Below are positions 18,031 through 26,408 of a DNA stretch of 64,000 nucleotides, piece after piece (positions within the stretch are counted from its first letter, which is position 1; every line of letters starts with the position of its first letter). A model generated the notes under the pieces. That model was not told the DNA's origin. It saw only the letters and a list, made by a program, of their open reading frames with translations, and ran no database searches. Location: positions 1 to 64,000 of the forward strand of contig CALPGA020000006.1 of the NCBI GenBank assembly GCA_943322985.2, read 5' to 3'. The stretch comes from Candidatus Finniella inopinata (GTDB lineage: Bacteria > Pseudomonadota > Alphaproteobacteria > Paracaedibacterales > CAITNM01). The translations under genes and the position numbers were made by a program.

Positions 18031-18062
18031 TATGGATTGCCGCGCTAACGCTTGCAATAACG
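18031..18062 (+). repeat. Palindromic repeat, copy 4: right inverted flank of the GIY-YIG gene
   Basis: TATGGATTGCCGCGCT, then AACGCTTGCAATAACG. It is preceded by TTTAAG. Together with copy 3 it forms inverted ends around the GIY-YIG gene. Confidence 0.8.
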
Positions 18063-18084
18063 ATTAACTATCCCCCCGCTCCTG

Positions 18085-18129
18085 TTAACCAAAGTTAATA
18101 TCATTAAAAATTTGTTAATTTTCGTTAAC
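18085..18129 (+). promoter_or_regulatory. Cluster of CtrA-like TTAA boxes upstream of ctrA
   Basis: TTAA half-sites recur. TTAA-N7-TTAA at 18104..18118 matches the CtrA full-site spacing, and GTTAACC..AGTTAA (N6) and TTAA-N6-TTAAC (18115..18129) flank it. All lie 82-126 bp before the ctrA start, which suggests autoregulation as known for CtrA in Caulobacter. Confidence 0.45.
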
Positions 18130-18210
18130 AACACACACAAATAAAAAACTCGTTAAAACATAAAATTTTTGATAATATTTAGATATCAAGCAATACAAGT
18201 GAGTATCATA

Positions 18211-18969
18211 ATGCGCATTCTACTTATTGAAGATGATTCAGCAACCGCAAAAAGTCTTACGAACACACTAAAATCAGAAGGCTTTGTAGTTGATTGCACC
18301 GACCTGGGTGAAGATGGACTTGAAATTGGAAAAATCTATGAATACGATTTAATTGTTCTTGACCTCATGCTACCAGACATGGACGGATTTGAATTATTAA
18401 GAAAACTTCGTGCTTCGCAAATTAAAACTCCGGTACTTGTATTGTCAGGCTTAAGTGATACGGAAGATAAAGTAAAAGGTTTTGGCTTTGGGGCCGATGA
18501 CTATTTAACCAAGCCATTTAGCAAAAATGAACTGCTTGCACGCATTCATGCAATTGTGCGCAGGTCACGCGGCCATAGCGATTCAGTAATTCGAGCAGGG
18601 AAGTTGGTTGTGAATTTGCAAAACCGTACTGCATGCGTAGATAAAAACACTATTAACTTAACTGGTAAAGAATACGCCATTTTGGAATTGCTAGCATTGC
18701 GCAAGGGCACAACCCTTACCAAAGAAATGTTTTTGAACCACCTGTACGGTGGTATGGATGAACCCGAATTAAAAATTATTGATGTGTTCATTTGCAAACT
18801 TCGACGCAAGCTTGCCGAAGCGCTTGGACATGATAATATTATTGAAACAGTGTGGGGGCGTGGCTATGTACTGCGTGATCCAGAAATGGATAGTATTTAC
18901 GCATCACCCGAAAAGGCAATACAGGCAAAGGCTTCAAGCCTTTCTGAACACCCTCTTCCAAGCATCTAG
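18211..18969 (+). CDS. ctrA: CtrA-type cell-cycle response regulator
   Basis: An OmpR-class response regulator with receiver domain (residues 1-115) and winged helix (about 125-235). The start at 18211 gives the canonical MRILLIEDD; the phosphoacceptor is D51 in [13 protein letters not shown] and the receiver Lys is in DYLTKPF. The DNA-binding domain contains [32 protein letters not shown] split around [20 protein letters not shown], which is characteristic of CtrA. Alphaproteobacterial CtrA controls cell-cycle, division and flagellar genes. A 20-residue low-complexity tail ends the protein. No partner kinase is adjacent. TTAA-box pairs upstream suggest autocontrol. Confidence 0.92.
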   Translation: MRILLIEDDSATAKSLTNTLKSEGFVVDCTDLGEDGLEIGKIYEYDLIVLDLMLPDMDGFELLRKLRASQIKTPVLVLSGLSDTEDKVKGFGFGADDYLTKPFSKNELLARIHAIVRRSRGHSDSVIRAGKLVVNLQNRTACVDKNTINLTGKEYAILELLALRKGTTLTKEMFLNHLYGGMDEPELKIIDVFICKLRRKLAEALGHDNIIETVWGRGYVLRDPEMDSIYASPEKAIQAKASSLSEHPLPSI

Positions 18970-19106
18970 GCAACATGCTGATGCAATATTACCACGCAAC
19001 AATAAATCACTCTTGCAATTTGTTGATAATGGTGGAGCGAAAAACCTAATACATATATATTAGCCTCAATAGGTTAACTATTTAATTTTTTTTAGGAGAT
19101 ATTATT

Positions 19107-19832
19107 ATGAAGAAATTCGCAATGGCAGCAGTTGCTGCTTTGTCACTAAGCACAGCTTCTGCTGAATCTTGTGCGTCATCATTCAGCGGTTTTTACGCTG
19201 GTGCGCAACTTGGTGTGAACAGCACAACTGGCACATTAACAACTGATAATTTGAAAGCTGGAACTGTAGCTCGTGGTGCCGGTGACTTCGAAACAACAAC
19301 AGGTAAAAAATCTTTCCTAGGCGGCATTTTTGCTGGTTATGGAATGGGTGTTGGTTCATGTGCATATGTTGGCGCTGAATTTTACGGAAACTTCGGTAAC
19401 ACAAGCAACACACTTATTGACACATCAGGAAGCAATGCTGCAGACAGAAACTTCACTGTAAAAGCTAAAAACACACTAGCTTTTGGTGCTAAAGTTCGCC
19501 TAGGTTACACTGTTTCACAACAAGCAATGGTTTTCGTTGGTCTTGGTCTTGAATATGCTAAATGGGCATTAACTGCAGAAAATCTTGGCGCAGCTCAAAC
19601 AGTAGAAAAAACAACAAAAGGAGAAACTGGAAAAGTACATTTTGCTCCTTCAGTTGGCATGGACATGTTCCTAAGCAAGAACTTGTTTGTACGTGGTGAA
19701 TATACTTATGTTCTAGCTGCTAAAGGAAAAGTATCTCCATTACAAGGTACAGCTGCTGCTAAGACAACAGCGACAATGAAAGTAAACTTGAGCCAACAGC
19801 GTTTTGCTTTGGGTCTAGGTTACAAGTTCTAG
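19107..19832 (+). CDS. Outer-membrane beta-barrel protein (OmpA-like porin family)
   Basis: A small beta-barrel of the Omp25/OmpA-like type. A signal peptide (MKKFAMAAVAALSLSTASA) is followed by the start typical of these barrels, SFSGFYAGAQLGVNS, then about eight strands (GGIFAGYGMGVG, YVGAEFYGNFG, TLAFGAKVRLGYTV, FVRGEYTYV) and the terminal Phe of QQRFALGLGYKF. A strong AGGAGA ribosome site lies 8 bp before the start, and a terminator follows, so it is an independent and probably abundant envelope protein. Ligand or host role unknown. Confidence 0.88.
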   Translation: MKKFAMAAVAALSLSTASAESCASSFSGFYAGAQLGVNSTTGTLTTDNLKAGTVARGAGDFETTTGKKSFLGGIFAGYGMGVGSCAYVGAEFYGNFGNTSNTLIDTSGSNAADRNFTVKAKNTLAFGAKVRLGYTVSQQAMVFVGLGLEYAKWALTAENLGAAQTVEKTTKGETGKVHFAPSVGMDMFLSKNLFVRGEYTYVLAAKGKVSPLQGTAAAKTTATMKVNLSQQRFALGLGYKF

Positions 19833-19849
19833 TCTTGACTAAAGTACTT

Positions 19850-19877
19850 AAAACCCGCCTTTATGGCGGGTTTTTTT
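19850..19877 (+). terminator. Terminator after the beta-barrel gene
   Basis: AACCCGCC-TTTAT-GGCGGGTT followed by TTTTT, 18 bp after the stop. Confidence 0.9.
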
Positions 19878-19903
19878 ATGGGTGTTAGTTGTGGGGAATA
19901 CAT

Positions 19904-19942
19904 CGTCACCCTGAGCCCTCGTCAGAGGGCGTGAGGGTCCAG
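19904..19942 (+). repeat. Palindromic repeat of CGTCACCCTG type, copy A
   Basis: CGTCACCCTGAGC opens and GCGTGAGGGTCCAG closes around the stem CCCTC-GTCA-GAGGG. A related copy opens with the same CGTCACCCTG at 20011. Confidence 0.6.
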
Positions 19943-19965
19943 TTTATGATATCGATTTATTACAC

Positions 19966-20000
19966 TGGATTATCACGTCGCTTCGCTCCTCATAATGACG
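19966..20000 (+). repeat. Diverged palindromic repeat, copy 5
   Basis: TGGATTATCACGTCGCTTCG followed by CTCCTCATAATGACG: an alternative form of the TGGATTGCC...GCAATGACG element seen around the GIY-YIG gene. Here it sits between two CGTCACCCTG repeats. Confidence 0.65.
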
Positions 20001-20010
20001 GAGTGGGTGG

Positions 20011-20043
20011 CGTCACCCTGCCCTTGAAAAAGGCGTGATGATC
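20011..20043 (+). repeat. Palindromic repeat of CGTCACCCTG type, copy B
   Basis: CGTCACCCTGCCCTTG then AAAAAGGCGTGATGATC: imperfect dyad CACCCTGCCCTT/AAGGCGTGATG. It lies directly downstream of dapA and may also end its transcription. Confidence 0.55.
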
Positions 20044-20049
20044 TAATTC

Positions 20050-20898
20050 TTAAAGCAGCTTCCTCAATCGCTCCACCGTACTATTCGAAGCAGTCACCAA
20101 CGGTAAGCGTACTTCCCCAGAACATTTTTCAACTATTTCCATAGCAGCCTTTACCGGCATAGGGTTAGGTTCAGCCACCATGGCGTAGTGCAACGGCATT
20201 AATTCATTATTCAATGCATGAAATTTATCCATAGCCTTATTTTCCCAGGCCTGCACAAATGCTACCATTTTTTCAGGAAGCACATTGGCAGTAATTGAAA
20301 TCAACCCGTCACCACCTTGGGCCAAATACCCTGCAGCGTAAGGATCGTCACCACTTAGCAAACAAACGTGCTTGCTGGCACCGCTACGCATAAGCGCGGC
20401 CCGGCTAGTTTCTGTTGTAGAATCTTTAATTCCAACAACACGTTTTAATTCAAATAATTTCAATGCGGTTTCAACAGAAATTTCTGTAACGGTTCGGCCA
20501 GGATTGTTATAAAGCAAAATTGGTAGATTAGTAGCATCGTGAATGGCTTTGAAATGCTGATAGAGACCTTCTTGAGTCGTTTTACAATAGTAAGGCGCCA
20601 CAACCAATAGCGCATTTGCACCTAGCCGTTTAGCCTGCTGCGCTTGCTCAATAACCGCCCATGTAGACGGTGCTCCACATCCAACAATAATAGGTAATGT
20701 TGATTCTTTTACAGCGGTATGAATAAGCGTTTCGCGCTCGGCATTGGTTAGCAACGCCCCCTCGCCTGTTGAGCCACCCACAACGATTGCAGTCGTTCCA
20801 GCACTTCCATGCCAACGAATCAGATTGACAAAGGCGTGGCTATCCAGGCTATTCTTTTTCCATGGAGTCACTAACGCGACGATTGATCCTTTAAACAT
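20050..20898 (-). CDS. dapA: 4-hydroxy-tetrahydrodipicolinate synthase
   Basis: Condenses pyruvate with aspartate semialdehyde at the first committed step to meso-diaminopimelate and lysine. Family blocks: MFKGSIVALVTPW at the N-terminus, GGSTGEGALLTNAER (catalytic Thr pair region), ILLYNNPGRT (Tyr of the triad) and RVVGIKDSTTETS, which holds the Schiff-base Lys. At 282 residues it is slightly short but complete. Its start codon overlaps the divergent transglycosylase start by 2 bp (the CATG at 20896-20899), so its promoter must lie within that gene. Confidence 0.96.
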   Translation of the reverse strand: MFKGSIVALVTPWKKNSLDSHAFVNLIRWHGSAGTTAIVVGGSTGEGALLTNAERETLIHTAVKESTLPIIVGCGAPSTWAVIEQAQQAKRLGANALLVVAPYYCKTTQEGLYQHFKAIHDATNLPILLYNNPGRTVTEISVETALKLFELKRVVGIKDSTTETSRAALMRSGASKHVCLLSGDDPYAAGYLAQGGDGLISITANVLPEKMVAFVQAWENKAMDKFHALNNELMPLHYAMVAEPNPMPVKAAMEIVEKCSGEVRLPLVTASNSTVERLRKLL

Positions 20899-22855
20899 GA
20901 TTAAATCCTTTTTTTTATCTGGTTACACCCTAGCCTATAGGCTTTTATTAGCCAATATCTTCTGCACACTACTATTTGCAAAGGACCCTGTATATATGAA
21001 CATGACCCCTTTTGAAGCGGCCAAGGCATGGCACAATTATCAGGATTCAAACGTTGTAGAAACATTTAGACAATATCGAAAATTTATTCATGCATTTGCT
21101 GGAAAATTCCCCCTAGACTTCATTAGAAAGCGTGCAGAAGAAGCAGCTTATCACAGGGTTGATTCACAACAAAAAGTTATAAAGTATTTTGAATTTAACC
21201 CCGTACTAACATCCAAAGGATTAATTGCCTACGTAAAAGCACTATTAGAAACTAATCACCATGATCGCATTAGCGAAATTGTACAAAAATACTGGCTAGA
21301 ATTAGACTTTAGCAAAACTGAAATGGATGAGCTTATCCAGATTGCAAAGCCGTTCTTAAAAAAAGCAGATTTCAATAGCAAACTTGATGCCCTGCTTTCA
21401 CAAGAAAAACACGAACACGTTCAGCACTTTTTACGATATGTAGACATTGCGGCTAAAAAAATCGCACAGCTTCGCTTGAATATTCAAAAAAATAATTCAG
21501 CTACAAAAAAAACCGTAGCTACAGCGCTGGCAAGTTATAAGAAAAATCCAGATGTTTTGCTTGATGTGGTTCGTTGGTATAGGAAAGCATATAAAACAGA
21601 TGAAGCCATTGCGCTTTTAGGATCACTTGACCCCAAAGCTGAAAAAGAATCCCCCTTAACCTGGTGGAATGAACGACACATTTTAGCACGCCGAATGACA
21701 GAGGAAGGAAATTGGAACGGAGCCTACAAGATTGTGCTTGGTCATAAACTTAAAAAAGGAGAAGCCTTTGCCAATGCGGAATGGCTGCTAGGCTGGATAG
21801 AACTTACAAAAATAAATAAAAAAGATAAAGCTGTTAATCGCTTTATTGACCTTCACGGATGCGTAAACATGCCTGTTAGTAAAGCTCGTATGGCATTTTG
21901 GGCAGCTGAAGCACTTACTTCCACAAACGAAAATGATCGAGCCAAAGAATTTTACAAAAAAGCATCAGTTTTGCCAGGAACATTTTATGGTCAAATTGCG
22001 TTGTCGCGGTTAAAAGCTATGGGGGAAGAAAATCATGCCCTAGACCTTGAAAAACATAAAATGGTTTCAGAAGAAGCAGAAGAAACTTTCAATAATCGCT
22101 TTATTGTAAAGTGCTTAAAAGCCTATGGTGAACACCTTCCCGTTGATTTGCAATTAACTTTGTTAAGTTTTGCAGGCAGCCAATTAACAGTACCTGGGGA
22201 ACAAATATTAATCACTAAATTTGCTCATGAATTAGGTGGAACTTATCTTGCTGTGTTTGTTGCAAAAAAAGCCCAGTACCTTGGAACCGTCATTACCAAA
22301 TTTGGCTACCCTATGCTTGATGAGCGATTACGCAAAGATATTTTTGCAAAGCTTCCCCCACTTATTCAGTGCTTTGCCCATGGAATTATCCGACAAGAAA
22401 GCAACTTTAGTGAATCTGCAGTCAGCACGGCAAAAGCAAAAGGCCTAATGCAGCTTATGGATGGCACTGCCAATGAAATGCGCAAACTAGCGCCTCGTTA
22501 TGGTTTAAATCGTGTATCTGGTGGAGTTCACGACAGACGAGTTAACGTAACCCTGGGAACCACTCATTTGCTTGAGCATTTGGATAAATATAATGGACAT
22601 CTTGTTCTAGCCCTTGCTGCATACAATGCAGGGTATTCTAACGCTAATAAATGGATAAAAATGTTTGGCGACCCCAGAGAAACAGGTGACTGGATCAATT
22701 GGATAGAAAGCATTCCATTTGGAGAAACCCGAAATTATGTAAACCGTGTTCTTGAGAATGCAGCTGTATATGCTGCCTTACTTTTACCCAATGAAGATTT
22801 TGAGATGAGTCATTGGGTAACAAGCCCCGTACCTTATGTTAAGCACAAAAGGTAA
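20897..22855 (+). CDS. slt: Soluble lytic murein transglycosylase (Slt-type)
   Basis: Cleaves the MurNAc-GlcNAc bond with anhydro-product formation in the periplasm. I start it at 20897, which gives a signal peptide (IKSFFLSGYTLAYRLLLANIFCTLLFA); the open frame continues upstream antisense to dapA but that part is implausible. Residues 60-450 form the helical U/L superhelix. The C-terminal SLT domain has the catalytic Glu in IIRQESNFS (E501), AKGLMQLM, the run LALAAYNAG and ESIPFGETRNYVNRVL. 652 residues is normal for Slt70-like enzymes. Its start codon interlocks with that of dapA. Confidence 0.93.
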   Translation: MIKSFFLSGYTLAYRLLLANIFCTLLFAKDPVYMNMTPFEAAKAWHNYQDSNVVETFRQYRKFIHAFAGKFPLDFIRKRAEEAAYHRVDSQQKVIKYFEFNPVLTSKGLIAYVKALLETNHHDRISEIVQKYWLELDFSKTEMDELIQIAKPFLKKADFNSKLDALLSQEKHEHVQHFLRYVDIAAKKIAQLRLNIQKNNSATKKTVATALASYKKNPDVLLDVVRWYRKAYKTDEAIALLGSLDPKAEKESPLTWWNERHILARRMTEEGNWNGAYKIVLGHKLKKGEAFANAEWLLGWIELTKINKKDKAVNRFIDLHGCVNMPVSKARMAFWAAEALTSTNENDRAKEFYKKASVLPGTFYGQIALSRLKAMGEENHALDLEKHKMVSEEAEETFNNRFIVKCLKAYGEHLPVDLQLTLLSFAGSQLTVPGEQILITKFAHELGGTYLAVFVAKKAQYLGTVITKFGYPMLDERLRKDIFAKLPPLIQCFAHGIIRQESNFSESAVSTAKAKGLMQLMDGTANEMRKLAPRYGLNRVSGGVHDRRVNVTLGTTHLLEHLDKYNGHLVLALAAYNAGYSNANKWIKMFGDPRETGDWINWIESIPFGETRNYVNRVLENAAVYAALLLPNEDFEMSHWVTSPVPYVKHKR

Positions 22856-22918
22856 ATTTAGAGTTGTTGCATTTATGCCATAAAAGCATATGAGCACCTG
22901 AAAAATAAAAATTATCGC

Positions 22919-22948
22919 TTAATTATACAGGGTTATTTCTGCTATAAT
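22919..22948 (+). promoter_or_regulatory. Candidate promoter of greA
   Basis: A perfect -10 TATAAT (22943-22948) with preceding TGC. The -35 (TTAATT at about 22919) is weak. It lies 33 bp before the greA start codon. Confidence 0.5.
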
Positions 22949-22980
22949 TTTAACTTATACAGGCCAAAAATAGGGTTGCC

Positions 22981-23457
22981 ATGGAAAAGAAAATACCAAT
23001 GACACAACAGGGATATATCGCCCTTGAGCAAGAATTAACGCATCTGAAGAATATAGAAAGACCTGCTGTTATTAAAGCTATTGCAGATGCACGTGAACAT
23101 GGCGATCTTTCTGAAAATGCTGAATATCATGCAGCACGAGAACGACAAGGCTTTATTGAAGGTAGAATATCTGAATTAGAAGATAAAGTAACGCGTGCAG
23201 ATGTTATTGAGCCTTCAAAAATTACAGGTGATCAAGTTAAATTTGGCGCAACCGTAACATTGCATGACGATGATAGCGATGAGATCGTAACATACCAAAT
23301 TGTTGGCAGTGACGAATCAGACATAAAAAAAGGTTTGTTATCTATTACATCTCCTTTAGCGCGTGCGCTTATTGGAAAAACTGTAAATACTTCTGTTGAA
23401 GTGGTGACTCCAAACGGCGGCAAAGGCTACGATATTAAGAAAATTCAATACATCTAA
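22981..23457 (+). CDS. greA: Transcript cleavage factor GreA
   Basis: Rescues backtracked RNA polymerase by stimulating cleavage of the nascent RNA 3' end. The N-terminal coiled coil (residues 1-75) includes the tip acidic residues in ADAREHGDLSENAEYHAARE. The C-terminal FKBP-like domain has VKFGATVTLHD, SITSPLARALIGKTV and a GYDIKKIQYI end. 158 residues, canonical. A TATAAT promoter and a terminator make it monocistronic. Confidence 0.98.
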   Translation: MEKKIPMTQQGYIALEQELTHLKNIERPAVIKAIADAREHGDLSENAEYHAARERQGFIEGRISELEDKVTRADVIEPSKITGDQVKFGATVTLHDDDSDEIVTYQIVGSDESDIKKGLLSITSPLARALIGKTVNTSVEVVTPNGGKGYDIKKIQYI

Positions 23458-23460
23458 TAA

Positions 23461-23490
23461 ATGAGAGGGTTATTCCTCTCATTTTCTTTC
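23461..23490 (+). terminator. Terminator after greA
   Basis: ATGAGAGG-GTTATT-CCTCTCAT followed by TTTCTTTC, directly after the stop. Confidence 0.85.
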
Positions 23491-23577
23491 ATTCTGACAT
23501 TCCAACTTCCACAACAATTTTAATAATTCTTCAGTTGTGTTAGTCTCTGACTTAACCAAGTAAAATGTATAGATTTC

Positions 23578-24306
23578 ATGCAAACTAGTTTAAAAGTCCA
23601 ACTTTATGTTGATGGGGCAGATTTAAGAGTCATTGAAAAAATGGCACAGTTTGATTGGATTAAAGGATTCACCACAAACCCAAGTCTTATGCGCAAATCT
23701 GGCACAACAAATTACAGAGAATTCGCTCTTAAAAGCTTGCAGTTAATTGGCACCAAACCAATTTCATTTGAAATATTTGCAGATGATCATCAAGGCATGC
23801 TTGACCAAGGACTTGAAATTGCTTCTTGGGGGGGAAATGTTTATGTAAAAATCCCTGTCACAAACACCAAGGGTGAATCGACAGCGAAAGTCATTAAAGA
23901 GCTTTCCCAAAAAGGCGTGAAATTAAATGTCACTGCTATTTTTACGGTTGAACAAGTTAAAGATGTTATGGAGAATTTGCAAAATAATGTTCCGTCAATT
24001 GTATCAGTATTTGCTGGCAGAATTGCCGATACTGGTATTGACCCAATGCCTATTATGAAGCAATCAAAAGAGCTTACAAAAAAGTGTGCAGGTTGCGAAT
24101 TGTTATGGGCAAGTCCACGAGAAGTGTTAAATGTATTTCAAGCTGATGAAGTTGGCTGCGATATTATTACAGCCACCCCTGATATTTTAAATAAACTAAG
24201 TTTAAGTGGAAAAAACTTAACCGAATTCAGTTTAGAAACTGTACAAATTTTTTACGATGACGCAATAGCTGCTGGGTTTGAAATTATTACTAAAAATATC
24301 CATTAA
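23578..24306 (+). CDS. tal: Transaldolase / fructose-6-phosphate aldolase family protein
   Basis: A compact TIM-barrel aldolase of the TalC/FSA clade, with the Schiff-base Lys in NVYVKIPVTNTKGE. Other blocks: IKGFTTNPSLMRKSG near the N-terminus, GVKLNVTAIFTVEQV, SVFAGRIADTGIDP and the C-terminal CDIITATPDILNKL. At 242 residues it is about 20 longer than FSA and far shorter than TalB. The activity is more likely transaldolase in the non-oxidative pentose phosphate pathway, but FSA activity cannot be excluded from sequence. Convergent with metK. Confidence 0.9.
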   Translation: MQTSLKVQLYVDGADLRVIEKMAQFDWIKGFTTNPSLMRKSGTTNYREFALKSLQLIGTKPISFEIFADDHQGMLDQGLEIASWGGNVYVKIPVTNTKGESTAKVIKELSQKGVKLNVTAIFTVEQVKDVMENLQNNVPSIVSVFAGRIADTGIDPMPIMKQSKELTKKCAGCELLWASPREVLNVFQADEVGCDIITATPDILNKLSLSGKNLTEFSLETVQIFYDDAIAAGFEIITKNIH

Positions 24307-24341
24307 CCCCACTTTAACCACTTTTTCAGTATTCTGATCCC

Positions 24342-24362
24342 ACCCATAATAAGGGTGGGCTA
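24342..24362. terminator. Hairpin between tal and metK
   Basis: CCCACCC-ATAATAA-GGGTGGG lies between the two convergent stops. No strong T-run follows on either strand, so factor-independent termination is uncertain. Confidence 0.4.
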
Positions 24363-24413
24363 TCACTAACAATGAATAAATATTGCCATCAATTCAAATA
24401 TAGTGCGTTCAAA

Positions 24414-25583
24414 TTACTTAGTAAACGCTTGCTTCAGCTGATCCACCAAGTCTGTGCGCTCCCAGGAAAATCCACCGTCTTCTTGTGGAGAACGCCCAAA
24501 GTGCCCATAAGAAGCTGTGCGTAAATAGATAGGACTATTTAAATTTAAGCGTTCACGAATAGCTTGTGGGCGCAAATCAACATTTTTTAATGTCCACTCC
24601 AAAATTGCCTGATCATCTACTTTTCCTGTGCGGTGCGTCGTAAGGTATAATGACAATGGCTTCGCCAGACCAATGGAGTAAGCAACCTGGCATGTGCAAC
24701 GATCTGCCAAACCAGATGCCACGATATTTTTCGCCAAATAACGCATCATGTATGCACCGGATCTGTCAACTTTTGTTGGGTCTTTTCCTGAAAAAGCCCC
24801 GCCCCCATGTGGTGCAGCACCACCGTATGTGTCCACAATAATTTTTCTTCCGGTAAGACCCGTATCACCGTCAGGACCACCAATGACAAATCGCCCTGTA
24901 GGATTAATTAAAATATCTTCTTTGGCTGGCATCCATCCTTTTGGTAAGCTATTTTCTAAAATTGGAAACACAATTTCTCGAACTTTTTCTAAAGAAACAT
25001 CCGCAGCATGTTGAGTTGATAACAACACTTTATGCGCACGAATTGGCTTACCATCACTATACAAAAGCGTTACTTGAGATTTTGCATCTGGGCCTAATAC
25101 ATCTGAGAATTCTTCAACTCTGGCTTTATGCAAATTTTGCAAAATTCGGTGGGAATAATACAAAGTAGCAGGCATAAAAGATTCTGTTTCATTGCATGCG
25201 TAACCAAACATAATTCCTTGATCACCTGCACCCTCATCTTTATTAGCCGTCGCATCCACACCCACAGCAATATCAGCCGATTGTCCATGCAAAAAATTAG
25301 AAATTTGAAGGTGCTCATGATGAAACCCTTCTTGTTCATAACCAATTTCACAAACAAGTTCACGAATCGCATTTTCAATTTCATCATCTGAAATTACTGC
25401 TGTTGAACGATACTCACCAGCAATAATCACACGATTTGTTGTTGCTAGCGTTTCAATTGCAAGACGAGATTCAGGATCTTGCTCAAGATACATATCAACA
25501 ATTAGGTCAGAAATTTGATCGCAGACTTTATCTGGATGCCCCGCTGAAACCGATTCACTTGTAAACAAATATTGTTGTGCCAT
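24414..25583 (-). CDS. metK: S-adenosylmethionine synthetase
   Basis: Makes SAM from ATP and methionine. N-terminal [21 protein letters not shown] contains the ATP-binding His and metal Asp. [16 protein letters not shown] is signature 1. [24 protein letters not shown] is signature 2 with the P-loop-like GGGAFSGKD. 389 residues, full length. It is divergent from tatD with only 54 bp between. I see no SAM riboswitch-like leader in that short gap. Confidence 0.98.
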   Translation of the reverse strand: MAQQYLFTSESVSAGHPDKVCDQISDLIVDMYLEQDPESRLAIETLATTNRVIIAGEYRSTAVISDDEIENAIRELVCEIGYEQEGFHHEHLQISNFLHGQSADIAVGVDATANKDEGAGDQGIMFGYACNETESFMPATLYYSHRILQNLHKARVEEFSDVLGPDAKSQVTLLYSDGKPIRAHKVLLSTQHAADVSLEKVREIVFPILENSLPKGWMPAKEDILINPTGRFVIGGPDGDTGLTGRKIIVDTYGGAAPHGGGAFSGKDPTKVDRSGAYMMRYLAKNIVASGLADRCTCQVAYSIGLAKPLSLYLTTHRTGKVDDQAILEWTLKNVDLRPQAIRERLNLNSPIYLRTASYGHFGRSPQEDGGFSWERTDLVDQLKQAFTK

Positions 25584-25637
25584 GGCGTTACTCTTTAAAT
25601 TTCGTTAGATTAAAGAAAATATTATTTTTAAACATTA

Positions 25638-26408
25638 ATGCTTGTTGATAGCCATTGTCACTTAAATTTTCCAGAATTCAAACAAGATTTAGATCTTGTT
25701 ATTAAAAATGCGAATGATCAAGGCATTAAATACATGCTGACTGTCAATACTCGCCTATCAGAAAGCCTTGATATACAGAGCATTGCCGAAGCTAACTCTA
25801 ATATTTTTTGTAGTGTTGGGGTTCATCCTCACGATAGCAAAGATTATAACGATTCCAGCCTTATAGAAAAACTTAAAAACCACGCAAAACACCCAAAAGT
25901 AGTGGCTTTAGGTGAAACAGGGCTGGACTATTACTACAATAATAGCGACGAAAAAGCGCAAATCGATTGCTTTAATATGCATTTAGATACAGGCATCGAG
26001 TTAGGTCTGCCTGTAATTATTCATACTCGTGATGCGGATACTGATACAATTTCATGCCTTGATGAGCATCCTAATGCAAAAGGAGTTTTTCATTGCTTTA
26101 GCGGGTCAACTGAATTTGCTAAACAAGGCCTTGATCGTGGTCTGTACATATCATTCTCAGGAATTATCACATTTAAAAAAGCCGAAGAGCTACGTGAAGC
26201 AGTAAAATTTGTCCCCCTTGATAGAATTTTAGTAGAAACAGATTCTCCTTTTTTAGCGCCTATTCCCCATCGAGGACGTCGCAATGAACCAGCATTCACG
26301 CTTTTTGTAGCAAAATTAGTTGCTGAGCTAAAAGATATCTCACTTGAAGAGGTAGCTGAAGCTACAACAAAAAATTTCTTCACGCTTTTTGATAAAGCAA
26401 CGCCGTAA
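25638..26408 (+). CDS. tatD: TatD-family metal-dependent deoxyribonuclease
   Basis: A TIM-barrel metal hydrolase of the TatD/YcfH family. Metal ligands: VDSHCHLNF (HxH, residues 4-8), GETGLDYYY, VIIHTRDAD, FHCFSGS and VETDSPFLAP. 256 residues, canonical. The stop is immediately followed by the PBP1A start (0 bp spacing), so the pair is co-transcribed. YcfH/TatD proteins act as 3'-5' exonucleases or D-aminoacyl-tRNA-like hydrolases; the substrate here is not determined by sequence. Confidence 0.94.
   Translation: MLVDSHCHLNFPEFKQDLDLVIKNANDQGIKYMLTVNTRLSESLDIQSIAEANSNIFCSVGVHPHDSKDYNDSSLIEKLKNHAKHPKVVALGETGLDYYYNNSDEKAQIDCFNMHLDTGIELGLPVIIHTRDADTDTISCLDEHPNAKGVFHCFSGSTEFAKQGLDRGLYISFSGIITFKKAEELREAVKFVPLDRILVETDSPFLAPIPHRGRRNEPAFTLFVAKLVAELKDISLEEVAEATTKNFFTLFDKATP

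Noticed and set aside
17484-18062. CRISPR array
   Set aside because: The repeats vary, change orientation, have unequal spacing and enclose a gene; no cas gene is present.
20744-20896. N-terminal extension of the Slt-type frame antisense to dapA
   Set aside because: It lies wholly inside dapA on the other strand, would hide the signal peptide, and has no family match.
25584-25637. SAM riboswitch before metK
   Set aside because: The gap to tatD is only 54 bp and shows no kink-turn or paired-helix pattern.
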